Source of the DNA: Polaribacter tangerinus
Lineage (GTDB): Bacteria; Bacteroidota; Bacteroidia; Flavobacteriales; Flavobacteriaceae
Reading direction: 5' to 3'
Assembly (NCBI RefSeq): GCF_038024095.1
Contig: NZ_CP150668.1
Location: 682,001 to 746,000, forward strand
DNA: 64,000 nucleotides
The notes beneath the pieces are model-generated. The model had not been told where the DNA came from. It searched no databases and worked only from the letters and a program-made list of their open reading frames with translations. This document shows positions 6,761 to 15,932 of the stretch, in pieces (positions within the stretch are counted from its first letter, which is position 1; each line of letters begins with the position of its first letter). The translations under genes were made by a program, and so were the position numbers.

Positions 6761-9679
6761 TTAATAAATAATAGCGTCTTGTATAACCTGCTGAATTTTT
6801 GTTCGCATATTACTTTGCACCAACTTTCTATTATCCATGTTTGGGTACACTCTATTCGACAAAAAAACATATACCAAACCTGTGGCAGGATCTGCCCAAG
6901 TATAGGTTCCTGTAAAACCAGAATGTCCAAAACTTTGGTTAGACACACATCCGCAGGTTGCTTTCACATCCGGTTTTAATTGTGGTTTATCGAACCCCAA
7001 ACCTCTACGAACTTTTTCGTCAGAGAAATAACGAAAATTAAATGTATCTATAGTAGAAGCCTTTAAATAACGTTTGCCACCATAAAAACCTTTCTGCAAA
7101 TACATTTGCATAATTTTACCAACATCATTGGCGTTGGCAAACAAACCTGCATGCCCTCCAACACCACCTAACATAGCAGCTCCCATATCATGTACGTTTC
7201 CTACCAACAATTGATTTCTGAAATAGGTATCATTTTCTGTTGGCACAATTTCATTTAAAGAAAATTTATTTCGTGGCAAATAAGCTGTTCTATCTGCCCC
7301 TAAAGATTGATAAAACTCTTTATCTACTAACTTATCTATCGGTGAATGATATTTTAATTCTAAAGCTTCTTTAAAGATATAATATCCTAAATCACTATAC
7401 TTATATTCTTTTGTATCGTTCTGTTCAGCCTCGCGTATATATTTGTAAATACTGTCTTTATAATGTTGTGTTATAAAGAGATTTTCTGCCACTTTAATAC
7501 GATAACTTTTAGACTTTTTATTACGATAAAAAAGCGGTAAATTCTTACCTGTTATACTATCTTGTGTATCTTTATAAAATGGTATCCATGCTTTTAACCT
7601 ACCAAAATGAGCCAAAACTTCCTTAACAGTAATAGAGGCTTTATTAGAATTAGAAAAACTCGGTAAAATATCTTTTAATTTGGCAGTTATCGGAATTGTC
7701 TTCTCTTCTTCAGCTTTCATTAAAAGAGGTAAAGACGCCAAAATTTTTGTTAAAGAAGCCAAGTCGTAAACATCAGAATTCTTTACTTTAATTTTTTTCT
7801 CATCTGTGTGATAACCATAACTTTTGTGTAAAACAACCTTGCCATTTCTAGCGACAAAAACCTGTAAACCTGGGGCCATTTTTTCTTGTAAAATAGTGTC
7901 TGCCATTTTATCTATAAGTAACAGTTTTTTTGAGGATAATCCCGCTGCTTCTGGTATGGTATATTCAAATCTGCTTAATGAAGATGTAACAATTCCTGTA
8001 CCCTCATTAAATTCATTGCCAATAGAAACTGGCAACTTTCCTTTTGCGCCAAAAGCACCAAACAATAGTTGTGCAGAAATTTCTTGTGCCAGTCGACTAT
8101 TTTGATAAGAAACCACCACACCTTCTATGTTTTTAAAACTTTTAATTTGTAATAAACTATACGGACTCGTAAAAATATCTAAAACCACAGGTTTATTTCT
8201 TGCAATTTCATGTAACCAAACTAATTCTTTATTACTAAATTTATAGGTTTTCCAAGGATTTGCATTCGACTTATGAAAACCAATAATAACATAATTATAA
8301 GGAGCCAACTTCTTAATCAATCCGTTTAAATTTTCATCAGAAACAACCGTTACCTTTGTATAATTTTTTAACATTTCTACAAAAGGAGCATTAGTTGCAT
8401 CTCCTAATTTTACATACGCAATTTTTTTTCTTTCTAAGTTTCGAATTGGTAAATTTTGCTGTTTATTCTTTACAATTGTAATGGCATTTTTTAATAGTTC
8501 TCTATGTAATAATTCATCTTCAACCCTATTTAACTGTGGCTGTAAACTATCTAAAACTACTGGTTTGTAATTATGTAAACCTGCCCAATATTTAGCTTTT
8601 AAAATTTTTCTAACAGAAAAGTTAATGCGTTCTTCTGTAAGTGTTTTCGTTTCAATAGCTTTTTTTATAAGTGCTATAGAAGCAGGTATTTCTTGAGGAA
8701 TTAATAGTAAATCGTTTCCTGCTTGCAAAGCAGCTAAATTCACTTCTGCAGAAGTTGCATAATTACTCGCACCCTTCATATTTAATCCATCTGTAATAAT
8801 CAACCCTAAAAAACCTAATTTTTCTTGCAATAAATCTGTTACTACATTTTTAGACAACGAAGTAGGTACATTTGGTTCCGACTCTAAACTAGGTATGTTT
8901 AAATGTGCGGTCATTACAGTTGCCAAACCAACATCAAATGTTTTTTTGTAAGGATATAACTCTATCGAATCTAACCTAGAAAAATCAAAATTTAATACAG
9001 GTAATGTATGATGAGAATCTGCCGCAGTATCTCCATGACCTGGAAAATGTTTTCCATTAGCCAGCACTCCTACCCCTTGCATTCCTTTAATAAAAGCAAT
9101 GGCTTTATGTGTTACATTTTCTTTATTTTCTCCAAAAGACCGGTTCCCAATAATAGGGTTTTCCGGATTTACGTTTACATCTAATACTGGTGCAAAATTT
9201 ATATGAATTCCTAGCCTTTTGCAATGCTCTCCCAAATGCTTGCCAAAATTTTCAATTAAATTGTGGTCTCGTATAGCGCCTAACGTCATGTTCCAAGGAA
9301 AACGATAGGTATTTTTTAAACGCATATCCAATCCCCATTCACCATCAAAACCAACCAACAAAGGGATGTTCGATATTGCTTGATATTTATTGTTAAGAAC
9401 CGCTTGTTTTTCTGGAGTTCCTTGCATAAATATTAAATTTCCTATATGATAGTTTTCAATCATTTCAGTTACAAATGCCTCATGTTTTTCATCGGCATTC
9501 GAATAGGCTTGTAGCATAAATAACTGACCTATCTTTTCGTCTAGTGTCAATGAGTTTAAAAGGCTATCTACCCAAACTTCTTGAGCTTCAAAATCGATTG
9601 TCCTCAGAGGATCAGGTCTTTGTGCATGTAAAATATTGACAAAAGCAATTGATAAAAAAAGTAGTAAGTTTTTTCTCAT
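6761..9679 (-). CDS. GH3 beta-N-acetylhexosaminidase fused to a beta-lactamase-fold serine hydrolase
   Basis: The 972-residue product starts with a signal peptide (ending LHAQ). Residues about 30-380 form a GH3 domain with the NagZ-type His/Asp loop GKHFPGHGDTAADSHH and the nucleophile region IITDGLNMKG. A second GH3 lobe follows to about 570. Residues about 590-960 are a serine hydrolase of the class C beta-lactamase/penicillin-binding fold, with SLTK (SxxK) and YSD. This architecture suggests periplasmic cleavage of muropeptides by two activities, sugar and peptide or ester. It stands alone on the minus strand, with a conserved intergenic repeat upstream at 9703-9782. Confidence 0.9.
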   Translation of the reverse strand: MRKNLLLFLSIAFVNILHAQRPDPLRTIDFEAQEVWVDSLLNSLTLDEKIGQLFMLQAYSNADEKHEAFVTEMIENYHIGNLIFMQGTPEKQAVLNNKYQAISNIPLLVGFDGEWGLDMRLKNTYRFPWNMTLGAIRDHNLIENFGKHLGEHCKRLGIHINFAPVLDVNVNPENPIIGNRSFGENKENVTHKAIAFIKGMQGVGVLANGKHFPGHGDTAADSHHTLPVLNFDFSRLDSIELYPYKKTFDVGLATVMTAHLNIPSLESEPNVPTSLSKNVVTDLLQEKLGFLGLIITDGLNMKGASNYATSAEVNLAALQAGNDLLLIPQEIPASIALIKKAIETKTLTEERINFSVRKILKAKYWAGLHNYKPVVLDSLQPQLNRVEDELLHRELLKNAITIVKNKQQNLPIRNLERKKIAYVKLGDATNAPFVEMLKNYTKVTVVSDENLNGLIKKLAPYNYVIIGFHKSNANPWKTYKFSNKELVWLHEIARNKPVVLDIFTSPYSLLQIKSFKNIEGVVVSYQNSRLAQEISAQLLFGAFGAKGKLPVSIGNEFNEGTGIVTSSLSRFEYTIPEAAGLSSKKLLLIDKMADTILQEKMAPGLQVFVARNGKVVLHKSYGYHTDEKKIKVKNSDVYDLASLTKILASLPLLMKAEEEKTIPITAKLKDILPSFSNSNKASITVKEVLAHFGRLKAWIPFYKDTQDSITGKNLPLFYRNKKSKSYRIKVAENLFITQHYKDSIYKYIREAEQNDTKEYKYSDLGYYIFKEALELKYHSPIDKLVDKEFYQSLGADRTAYLPRNKFSLNEIVPTENDTYFRNQLLVGNVHDMGAAMLGGVGGHAGLFANANDVGKIMQMYLQKGFYGGKRYLKASTIDTFNFRYFSDEKVRRGLGFDKPQLKPDVKATCGCVSNQSFGHSGFTGTYTWADPATGLVYVFLSNRVYPNMDNRKLVQSNMRTKIQQVIQDAIIY

Positions 9680-9702
9680 TTTAATTTTTATAAATATTTT
9701 TT

Positions 9703-9782
9703 GGGGCGTTTTAACAGGCTATCGCTACTCGCTTTAGGCAAAAAAGCCTAAGAGCTCAAACAAGCGCTCTATCCCTAACGCA
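9703..9782 (-). repeat. Flavobacterial intergenic repeat, copy A
   Basis: Read on the minus strand this element begins TGCGTTAGGGATAGAGCG, contains a TTAGGC/GCCTAA hairpin (9734-9751) and ends with ACGCCCC. It sits between the GH3 gene and the conserved hypothetical gene, is GC-richer than its surroundings and has no ORF. It resembles the element at 42451-42537 in its ends (TGCGTTAG-GAT and AGCG-A). From memory, such elements occur in many copies between genes in this family. Confidence 0.6.
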
Positions 9783-9812
9783 TCATTTTTTTATCTAAAT
9801 AAAGAATACCAT

Positions 9813-10298
9813 TTATTGTAAAAACCTTTGATGCCAACTTTCACTAGCAGAAATCTCCCAGCTATTTTCTAATGCTCCTTTAGAGTCTACCATATTATTA
9901 AAAACAATGGTGGTTGCATCTACTTTACCCTCTTTTACATATCGTTGAAAATCGGGTAATTTTACAATATTTATAGTGTTTTTTATTTTAAAACTAATAT
10001 TCATTTTATTCATTAAATCTACCTTAAACTCATCTTCTATTTGCTTTATAAAACGAACAGAACTATCAATAGAACATCCCGAAACATTCGTGTAACTTTC
10101 ATCTACTGCAAGTACCAAAAAATGATTGTATTTAATGGTAAATGACCCTTTTATATCATCTCCATGTCGAGTCCAAGTGTTTATAAAATCTATTGCTTTT
10201 TCAGAAATTATAGCTATTTCTTGTTGGCTGAATTCTCTATTAGATTGATAAATCCAAATTCGAGCACTGTCTGGTAAATTAGTGTATTCGGTATACAT
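9813..10298 (-). CDS. Conserved hypothetical protein, Flavobacteriia
   Basis: The 161-residue product is soluble and has no signal peptide. Recognisable segments are IWIYQSNREFS, FINTWTRHGDDIKGSF and DESYTNVSGCSIDSSVRFI. Homologues are often labelled as an ABC transporter ATPase, but no Walker A or signature motif is visible, so I do not use that name. It lies 2 nt downstream of the exonuclease gene and probably forms a transcript with it. Function unknown. Confidence 0.75.
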   Translation of the reverse strand: MYTEYTNLPDSARIWIYQSNREFSQQEIAIISEKAIDFINTWTRHGDDIKGSFTIKYNHFLVLAVDESYTNVSGCSIDSSVRFIKQIEDEFKVDLMNKMNISFKIKNTINIVKLPDFQRYVKEGKVDATTIVFNNMVDSKGALENSWEISASESWHQRFLQ

Positions 10299-10300
10299 AA

Positions 10301-11128
10301 TTATCTTAAATTAAATTTCTGCTGGAGTGCGGCTAATTTTTCTTGATCGGTTAACGTTTCTTTAGGTGCTGTCATCCTTTCTTTAACTTCTTTTAAAACT
10401 TTTTTTGTGTACAAGGGAAAATCGGCATTCTGAATCCAATTATAATATCCCGGATTTTCTTTAAAAACATCTTCTACAGTTCTACCTTTATATTTTCCAA
10501 AAGAAAAAATTTCTTCCTTTTTATCATTCATCAAAATAAAACCAGCAAAATCTGCCCTCAAACCATGTGTAGAATATGCACTTAAAGCTTCGACAGTGTT
10601 TTCTATATCTTTGTATTTTTCTACTTGTGCTAATAAAATTTCGTAGGTTGCATTGGTATCTGCTTCTGCCCCATGCGCTCCTTCTAATTCTTTACCACAA
10701 TAAAATTGGTAACCTGCGCTTAGGGTTCTCTGCTCTTTTTTGTGATAGATAACTTGCACGTCTATAGCTTTTCTATTTTTCATATCAAAATCTATGCCTG
10801 CTCGCATAAGTTCTTCTGCCAACAATGGTATATCGAATCTATTAGAATTAAAACCTGCCAAATCGCATCCTTCAATCATAGCACTAACCGTAATTGCTAA
10901 CTCTTTAAAAGTTGGCTCCTTTGCAACTTTTTCATTTGTAATTCCGTGAACAGCTGTAGACTCTGCAGGAATTGTAACTCCTGGGTTTACCAACCATGTT
11001 TTGCTTTCTTTGTTTCCATTCGGAAAAACTTTTAGAATAGAAATTTCTACGATTCTATCTGTTGCAATATTAACTCCTGTAGTTTCTAGGTCGAAAAATA
11101 CAATTGGCTTTTCTAATTTTAAATTCAA
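10301..11128 (-). CDS. DEDDh 3'-5' exonuclease (DnaQ-like) with ExoX-like C-terminal domain
   Basis: The 275-residue product begins with exonuclease motif I, VFFDLETTG (Asp13, Glu15). Motif II is near FNSNRFDIPLL and motif III near HGAEADTNATYEI, giving the metal-binding DEDDh set. A C-terminal segment, FSFGKYKGRTVEDVFKENPG, matches the ExoX-type C-terminal domain. It should remove nucleotides from 3' ends of DNA in proofreading or repair. It is too short to be, and lacks the partner sequences of, a polymerase subunit. It lies 54 nt downstream of the PPK2 gene. Confidence 0.85.
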   Translation of the reverse strand: MNLKLEKPIVFFDLETTGVNIATDRIVEISILKVFPNGNKESKTWLVNPGVTIPAESTAVHGITNEKVAKEPTFKELAITVSAMIEGCDLAGFNSNRFDIPLLAEELMRAGIDFDMKNRKAIDVQVIYHKKEQRTLSAGYQFYCGKELEGAHGAEADTNATYEILLAQVEKYKDIENTVEALSAYSTHGLRADFAGFILMNDKKEEIFSFGKYKGRTVEDVFKENPGYYNWIQNADFPLYTKKVLKEVKERMTAPKETLTDQEKLAALQQKFNLR

Positions 11129-11182
11129 AATTTATCTTTTTTAATGAAACTAATTTATATGTATTTAAATAAAGTTTCTAAT

Positions 11183-12037
11183 TTATTCGTTATTTAATTG
11201 CTCTTTAAAACTACTAATATTATTGGCTATTTTTAAAGGTAACTTGGGCGCTTTAAAATTCTGCTTTTCTAGAGTTTCTAATAATATTTCTGCTAAAATT
11301 AATCGTGCAGTAGGTTTATCATCTGCAGGAACTACATACCACGGAGTATTTTCTTTTGAAGTTTTGTTCAATAAATCTTCATAACAAAACATATATTTAT
11401 CCCACAATTTTCTCTCTTTTAAATCTCCTTCAGAAAATTTCCAGTTTTTTTCTGGTTTATTCAATCTTCTAATCAATCTGCTTTTTTGTTCTTCTTTTGA
11501 TAGGTTTAAAAAAAACTTTAAAACAATAGTTCCGTTGGTTGCAATATGATTTTCAAACTGATTTATTCGCTCCATTCTATCAGTAAAAAAATCATCATTT
11601 ACATCGTTTACACTTTTTATAGTTGGTATATTTTCTGCTAAAATATACGATGGATGAACTCTGGTAACCAAAACATTCTCGTAGTGTGTTCTGTTAAAAA
11701 CTCCAATAATTCCTTTGGGAGGAAGTGCTACGTAATGGCGCCATAAAAAATCGTGCTTTCGTTCTAAATCTGTGGGAACTTTAAAACTATGCACCACTAC
11801 ACCACTTGCATTTATATCTTTAAAAACTTCTCTAATTAAACTATCTTTTCCAGCGGTATCCATGCCTTGTAAACAAATTAACACTCCGTTTTTACCTTCT
11901 GCATACATGGCATTTTGAACATCGCTTAATTTTTTACGGATTTTCTTAAGCTTTTTAGCTGCCTTTTTTACAACTTCTTTGGTGTTTAATTCTGCTAACT
12001 TTACGGGAGAAGATACTTTGTAATTATTAGTGTTCAT
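11183..12037 (-). CDS. Polyphosphate kinase 2 family (polyphosphate:nucleotide phosphotransferase)
   Basis: The 284-residue product has the PPK2 Walker A motif GMDTAGKDS (residues 58-66), the lid and Walker B region FNRTHYENVLVTRVHP, and a long basic N-terminal helix (VVKKAAKKLKKIRKKL). It should transfer phosphate between polyphosphate and nucleoside mono- or diphosphates. Single-domain PPK2 enzymes mostly phosphorylate AMP or ADP; the subclass cannot be decided by eye. It is the first gene of a minus-strand set with the exonuclease and the hypothetical gene. Confidence 0.88.
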   Translation of the reverse strand: MNTNNYKVSSPVKLAELNTKEVVKKAAKKLKKIRKKLSDVQNAMYAEGKNGVLICLQGMDTAGKDSLIREVFKDINASGVVVHSFKVPTDLERKHDFLWRHYVALPPKGIIGVFNRTHYENVLVTRVHPSYILAENIPTIKSVNDVNDDFFTDRMERINQFENHIATNGTIVLKFFLNLSKEEQKSRLIRRLNKPEKNWKFSEGDLKERKLWDKYMFCYEDLLNKTSKENTPWYVVPADDKPTARLILAEILLETLEKQNFKAPKLPLKIANNISSFKEQLNNE

Positions 12038-12178
12038 GGGATATATATGAGTGCATAAAGATAGAAAAATTATAATTTTTAAAACAGTTTAATATTGTTA
12101 AATAAATAATTTGTATTCTTTTCTTTTATTCTAATAAAAATAAAAAGCAAGAAAACAAAAAAGCAGTCTAATATTTAT

Positions 12179-12207
12179 AAAAAACCTGAATAGAGAACTA
12201 TTCAGGT
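12179..12207 (-). terminator. Rho-independent terminator of the TPR gene
   Basis: The stem ACCTGAATAG (12184-12193) pairs perfectly with 12198-12207 around a 4-nt loop. On the minus strand it is followed by a T run (12183-12179). It lies 27 nt beyond the stop of the TPR gene. Confidence 0.8.
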
Positions 12208-12233
12208 AGTGTAAATTACTTGGCTTTTTTTAT

Positions 12234-13604
12234 TTATTCAGTGGCCTTTTTAAAATTAATTAATAGTTGCTGCACCTTAGTATTATCATATACTGATGGA
12301 AAAATTTCTTTCAAAATAAAATGGTATTCATAATCTATTTGCATGCCTTTAATTAAAACATCCAATGCTTTTTTTTCTGCTCCTTCTATAAAATACAATC
12401 CAGATAATCTATAAGCTATTTCTGCTAGGTTATGATATTTTTCATTGGCTAATAAAACATATTTGAGAGCTTCTTTATAAGATCCTAAAAAAGACAATAC
12501 GTCAGACAATCCTATGTAAATTTCTAGAGATTGATCTTCTAATTTTAAACAATTTCTAAAACCAGAAAGTGCTTCTTCGTAAAAATTAAGTTGTAAATTT
12601 ATTTGCGCATATCTTCTCCAATAAAGTGCGTTATCTTCATCTATTTTTAAAGCTTTTGCTAAATAATAAGCCGCTTTTTGATAGTTTTTATCAGTGTAAT
12701 ATAAATTGGTTAATAAAAACCAACATTTATCTAATAACGGATCTTCGTGTACTGCTTTTTTGTAGTATGCAGCAGCAGCGTCTAACCTATCTAATTTTTC
12801 ATAACACTCTCCAATACGCGTGTATACAAATGCGGTAGGATCATCTAACTCTATAGTAATTAAGTAATTATCTACAGCGTCTTGGTAATTTCCTAAAGCC
12901 TCTAAAGTTTTTGCTTTTTCTAAATAACCACCTATAAAAGATTCATCTATAAGCACAGCATAATCAAAAGCTCTTAAAGCATCTTTGTAGTTTTCTTTAA
13001 TAAAAAACTGTCTACCTAACTGGTGCCATGCCACTTCGCAATAAGGCTTTTTGTCTACATAATTGGTAAGATATTCAATTGCTTCATCATGTAACTCTTC
13101 CATATCAAAACAATATACAATATTGTAAAGTGCGGCATAATCTTCATCATCTTCTGAAACACACTTCATAAAGTTTTCACGTGCTTCTGTAAAATTATCT
13201 AAGTACAAATGCTCCATCCCCAAAAGCGACCAAACATCTACTTTGTCTTCTGTTAATTGAAGGGCTTTTTCTAAATACTCTAGCGCTTCTTTGTGTTTAC
13301 CTTTTTTAGATGAAATAGCAGCTTTTTGAATATAAACCTCTTCATTGTTTGGCTCTAACAATGCTATTCTTTTTAATAGCTTACTTGCTTTTTCTATATC
13401 GTTGTCAATTACATAAATTTCTACCATTAACAACTTTAAATCGGTTGACTCTGGGTGCTGCTCTAAGCCTAATTTTACAGCTTTTTTTGCGAGAGAAATT
13501 TTACCAACATCTAAATAATGAATAATAATCTCCTCAAATTCAACCAAGTCGAAAAAGTAGACACTATTGGTTTTTAACATTGACTCAAACTTTAATAAAG
13601 ACAT
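12234..13604 (-). CDS. Tetratricopeptide repeat protein
   Basis: The 456-residue product is made of about eleven TPR units spread from residue 25 to 440, for example EALEYLEKALQLTEDKVDVW and DAAAAYYKKAVHEDP. There is no signal peptide or membrane segment, so it is cytoplasmic and probably a protein-protein scaffold. It has no close partner on its strand: the next minus-strand gene is past its terminator and pyrR is divergent. The partner is unknown. Confidence 0.85.
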   Translation of the reverse strand: MSLLKFESMLKTNSVYFFDLVEFEEIIIHYLDVGKISLAKKAVKLGLEQHPESTDLKLLMVEIYVIDNDIEKASKLLKRIALLEPNNEEVYIQKAAISSKKGKHKEALEYLEKALQLTEDKVDVWSLLGMEHLYLDNFTEARENFMKCVSEDDEDYAALYNIVYCFDMEELHDEAIEYLTNYVDKKPYCEVAWHQLGRQFFIKENYKDALRAFDYAVLIDESFIGGYLEKAKTLEALGNYQDAVDNYLITIELDDPTAFVYTRIGECYEKLDRLDAAAAYYKKAVHEDPLLDKCWFLLTNLYYTDKNYQKAAYYLAKALKIDEDNALYWRRYAQINLQLNFYEEALSGFRNCLKLEDQSLEIYIGLSDVLSFLGSYKEALKYVLLANEKYHNLAEIAYRLSGLYFIEGAEKKALDVLIKGMQIDYEYHFILKEIFPSVYDNTKVQQLLINFKKATE

Positions 13605-13724
13605 ATTTTAAGTGCTAAATAAACACTTTAAAGGTACTATTTGTGAGTTTTATCTTTTAAAATATTAGGTTTTCTTTTCAACAATTTAATTAACATCAAC
13701 AATTTGTATTTAAAGGCATAAAAT

Positions 13725-13755
13725 TTTGTGCATACATTTATTTACAGTAATTTTG
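13725..13755 (+). promoter_or_regulatory. Bacteroidetes-type promoter of pyrR
   Basis: TTTG at 13725-13728, then exactly 19 nt, then TAATTTTG at 13748-13755. This matches the Bacteroidetes -33/-7 consensus (TTTG, N19, TANNTTTG). The -7 box ends 38 nt before the pyrR start codon, which leaves little room for a leader attenuator. Confidence 0.7.
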
Positions 13756-13793
13756 ATTTTCAATAACTATCAACTTTAATTGATGGCATTCTA

Positions 13794-14333
13794 ATGAGCA
13801 AAAAAACTTTATTAAACTCAAAAGATATTGAAATTATTCTGCACCGATTAGCTTGCCAGCTAATTGAAAATCATAATGATTTTTCAGACACTGTTTTAAT
13901 AGGTTTACAACCTAGAGGAACTTTTTTAGCTAATAGACTAGCCAAATTATTAACAACATCATACGGAATTAAAAACCTTCAACTTGGGCTTTTAGATATC
14001 ACTTTTTATAGAGACGATTTTAGAAGAAAAGACACACCACTTGCCGCAGAAACTACTCAAATGAATTTCCTTATAGAAAATAAAAAAGTAGTGATTATTG
14101 ATGATGTACTCTTTTCTGGAAGAAGTATTAGGGCTGCATTAACAGCAATACAGTCTTACGGAAGACCCGAAAATATAGAATTATTAGTGTTAATAGACAG
14201 ACGTTTTAGTAGACATTTACCAATACAACCAAATTATAGAGGAAGACAAGTAGACGCTATAAATGAAGAAAAAGTATTGGTTACATGGAATGAAACCCAT
14301 AAAAAAGATGCTGTTTACATAGAATCATTATAA
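13794..14333 (+). CDS. pyrR: PyrR-type uracil phosphoribosyltransferase / pyr regulator
   Basis: The 179-residue product has the PRPP-binding loop VVIIDDVLFSGRS (residues 99-111) and the PyrR landmarks LIGLQPRGTFLANRL and DITFYRDDFR. In Gram-positive bacteria PyrR binds pyr mRNA to cause attenuation and also makes UMP from uracil and PRPP. It is followed after 1 nt by pyrB. The leader upstream is short and shows no PyrR-binding hairpin or attenuator, so RNA regulation here is doubtful and the enzyme activity may be its main role. Confidence 0.9.
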   Translation: MSKKTLLNSKDIEIILHRLACQLIENHNDFSDTVLIGLQPRGTFLANRLAKLLTTSYGIKNLQLGLLDITFYRDDFRRKDTPLAAETTQMNFLIENKKVVIIDDVLFSGRSIRAALTAIQSYGRPENIELLVLIDRRFSRHLPIQPNYRGRQVDAINEEKVLVTWNETHKKDAVYIESL

Positions 14334-14334
14334 T

Positions 14335-15264
14335 ATGTCAGAATTAAGTGTAGAACATTTATTAGGAATAAAATATTTAAAACCTAATGATATTGATGTT
14401 ATTTTTAAAACGGCAGATCATTTTAAAGAGGTTATAAATAGACCCATAAAAAAAGTGCCTTCTCTAAGAGATATTACGATTGCCAATTTATTTTTCGAAA
14501 ATAGTACTCGTACAAAATTAAGTTTTGAGCTTGCCGAGAAAAGACTTTCTGCAGATGTAATAAATTTTTCTGCAGCACAATCATCAGTAAAAAAAGGAGA
14601 AACCCTTATAGATACTGTAAACAATATTTTAGCTATGAAAGTAGATATTGTTGTAATGAGGCACAGTAATGTAGGAGCTGGCGTATTTTTATCGAAACAT
14701 GTAAATGCTAAAATTATAAATGCCGGTGATGGCACTCATGAACATCCTACGCAAGCATTGTTAGACTCCTATTCTATTCGTGAAAAACTTGGAAGTGTTA
14801 AAGGGAAAAAAATTGTAATAATTGGAGATATTCTTCACTCTAGAGTAGCTTTGTCAAATATTTTTGCGCTTCAACTACAAGGAGCAGAAGTAAAAGTGTG
14901 TGGCCCAACAACATTAATTCCTAAACACATTTCTAGCCTAGGAGTAACGGTAGAAACGAACTTAAAAAAAGCCCTAGAATGGTGTGATGTGGCCAATGTA
15001 CTTCGTGTTCAGAATGAAAGAATGGATGTAAAATACTTTCCTTCTACCAGAGAGTACACACAGCTTTTTGGTATTAATAAAGAAATTTTAGATAACCTGG
15101 GTAAAAAAATTGTTATTATGCATCCTGGTCCTATAAACAGAGGTGTTGAAATAACAAGCGAAGTGGCAGACTCTCATGATTCTATAATACTAAATCAAGT
15201 AGAAAACGGTGTAGCTGTTAGAATGGCCGTAATTTACCTTTTAGCACAGCAAATAAAAAGATAA
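14335..15264 (+). CDS. pyrB: Aspartate carbamoyltransferase catalytic subunit
   Basis: The 309-residue product has the carbamoyl-phosphate-binding motif ENSTRTKLSFE (STRT at residues 57-60), the HEHPTQALLD segment and the C-terminal MHPGPINRGVEI. It makes N-carbamoyl-aspartate, the committed step of pyrimidine synthesis. It belongs to the pyrR operon (1-nt gap upstream and 1-nt gap downstream). No regulatory pyrI chain lies nearby. Confidence 0.95.
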   Translation: MSELSVEHLLGIKYLKPNDIDVIFKTADHFKEVINRPIKKVPSLRDITIANLFFENSTRTKLSFELAEKRLSADVINFSAAQSSVKKGETLIDTVNNILAMKVDIVVMRHSNVGAGVFLSKHVNAKIINAGDGTHEHPTQALLDSYSIREKLGSVKGKKIVIIGDILHSRVALSNIFALQLQGAEVKVCGPTTLIPKHISSLGVTVETNLKKALEWCDVANVLRVQNERMDVKYFPSTREYTQLFGINKEILDNLGKKIVIMHPGPINRGVEITSEVADSHDSIILNQVENGVAVRMAVIYLLAQQIKR

Positions 15265-15265
15265 A

Positions 15266-15598
15266 ATGCAAATTCAAAAAAAAGATACACATATTCTAGT
15301 CATCGCAAATGAAAACTCATTTGTAGATTTTAAATCTAATTTTGATGCAAAATTTAAAGAATTTAAAGAATCAAATCTTATTGTTCAATTTTCAGAGCAT
15401 ATTAACATAAAAACAAAAGATTTTTTGGTATTTTTGGAAATAGCAAAAAAACATACTTTAACAAAACTATCATTTGTCGTTGTATGTAAAACAGCTAATG
15501 TAGATGAGTTACCAGAAGAACTAAATGTGGTTCCCACACTACAAGAGGCTGAAGATATTTTAGAAATGGAAGCCATAGAAAGAGAATTGGGCTTTTAA
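15266..15598 (+). CDS. Small STAS-like cytoplasmic protein
   Basis: The 110-residue acidic protein has no signal peptide. Alternating strands and helices (THILVIANENSFVDF, LSFVVVCKTANVDELPEELNVVPT) suggest a STAS-like fold. Homologues are sometimes labelled ribonuclease Z because of the neighbour at 15929, but no metallo-beta-lactamase motif is present. It starts 1 nt after the pyrB stop and is probably cotranscribed with it. Function unknown. Confidence 0.75.
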   Translation: MQIQKKDTHILVIANENSFVDFKSNFDAKFKEFKESNLIVQFSEHINIKTKDFLVFLEIAKKHTLTKLSFVVVCKTANVDELPEELNVVPTLQEAEDILEMEAIERELGF

Positions 15599-15611
15599 AG
15601 AAATACTTTAT

Positions 15612-15932
15612 ATGATAAAAAAAATACTTTTTATTTTTACTTTTAGCATATCTTCGATTGTTTTTTCACAAGAAAAAAAAATAGAAAGTCTTTCTGCTGC
15701 TCCTAATCCGTTTACAAATTTTACAAATATTACATTTGAAGCATCAGAAAAAACAGATGTATATTTTACGGTAAAAAATGTGCTTGGCAAAACTGTTTTT
15801 AAGAAAACAATTAAAACTGTAGTAGGTAAAAATACACTCCCTTTTTACAAAAATGATTTATCTACAGGAATGTATATTTACAGCATTAGAAATCAAAAAA
15901 AAATTACCTCTAAACGTTTTGTTATTAAATGA
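15612..15932 (+). CDS. Stand-alone T9SS type A sorting domain protein
   Basis: The 106-residue product has a signal peptide (residues 1-19, ending VFSQ). Directly after it comes what looks like a complete T9SS C-terminal sorting domain: SAAPNPFTNFTNITFE, then VKNVLGKTVFKKT, then LSTGMYIYSIRNQKKITSKRFVIK. There is no cargo domain between signal and sorting domain. It should reach the type IX translocon, but what it does there is unclear; it could be a remnant or an accessory protein. The stop overlaps the rnz start by 4 nt (ATGA at 15929-15932). Confidence 0.8.
   Translation: MIKKILFIFTFSISSIVFSQEKKIESLSAAPNPFTNFTNITFEASEKTDVYFTVKNVLGKTVFKKTIKTVVGKNTLPFYKNDLSTGMYIYSIRNQKKITSKRFVIK

Noticed and set aside
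9813..10298. ABC transporter ATPase label
   Set aside because: No Walker A, Walker B or signature motif; the protein is a conserved hypothetical.
15266..15598. Ribonuclease Z label
   Set aside because: No metallo-beta-lactamase motif; the true rnz is at 15929-16843.
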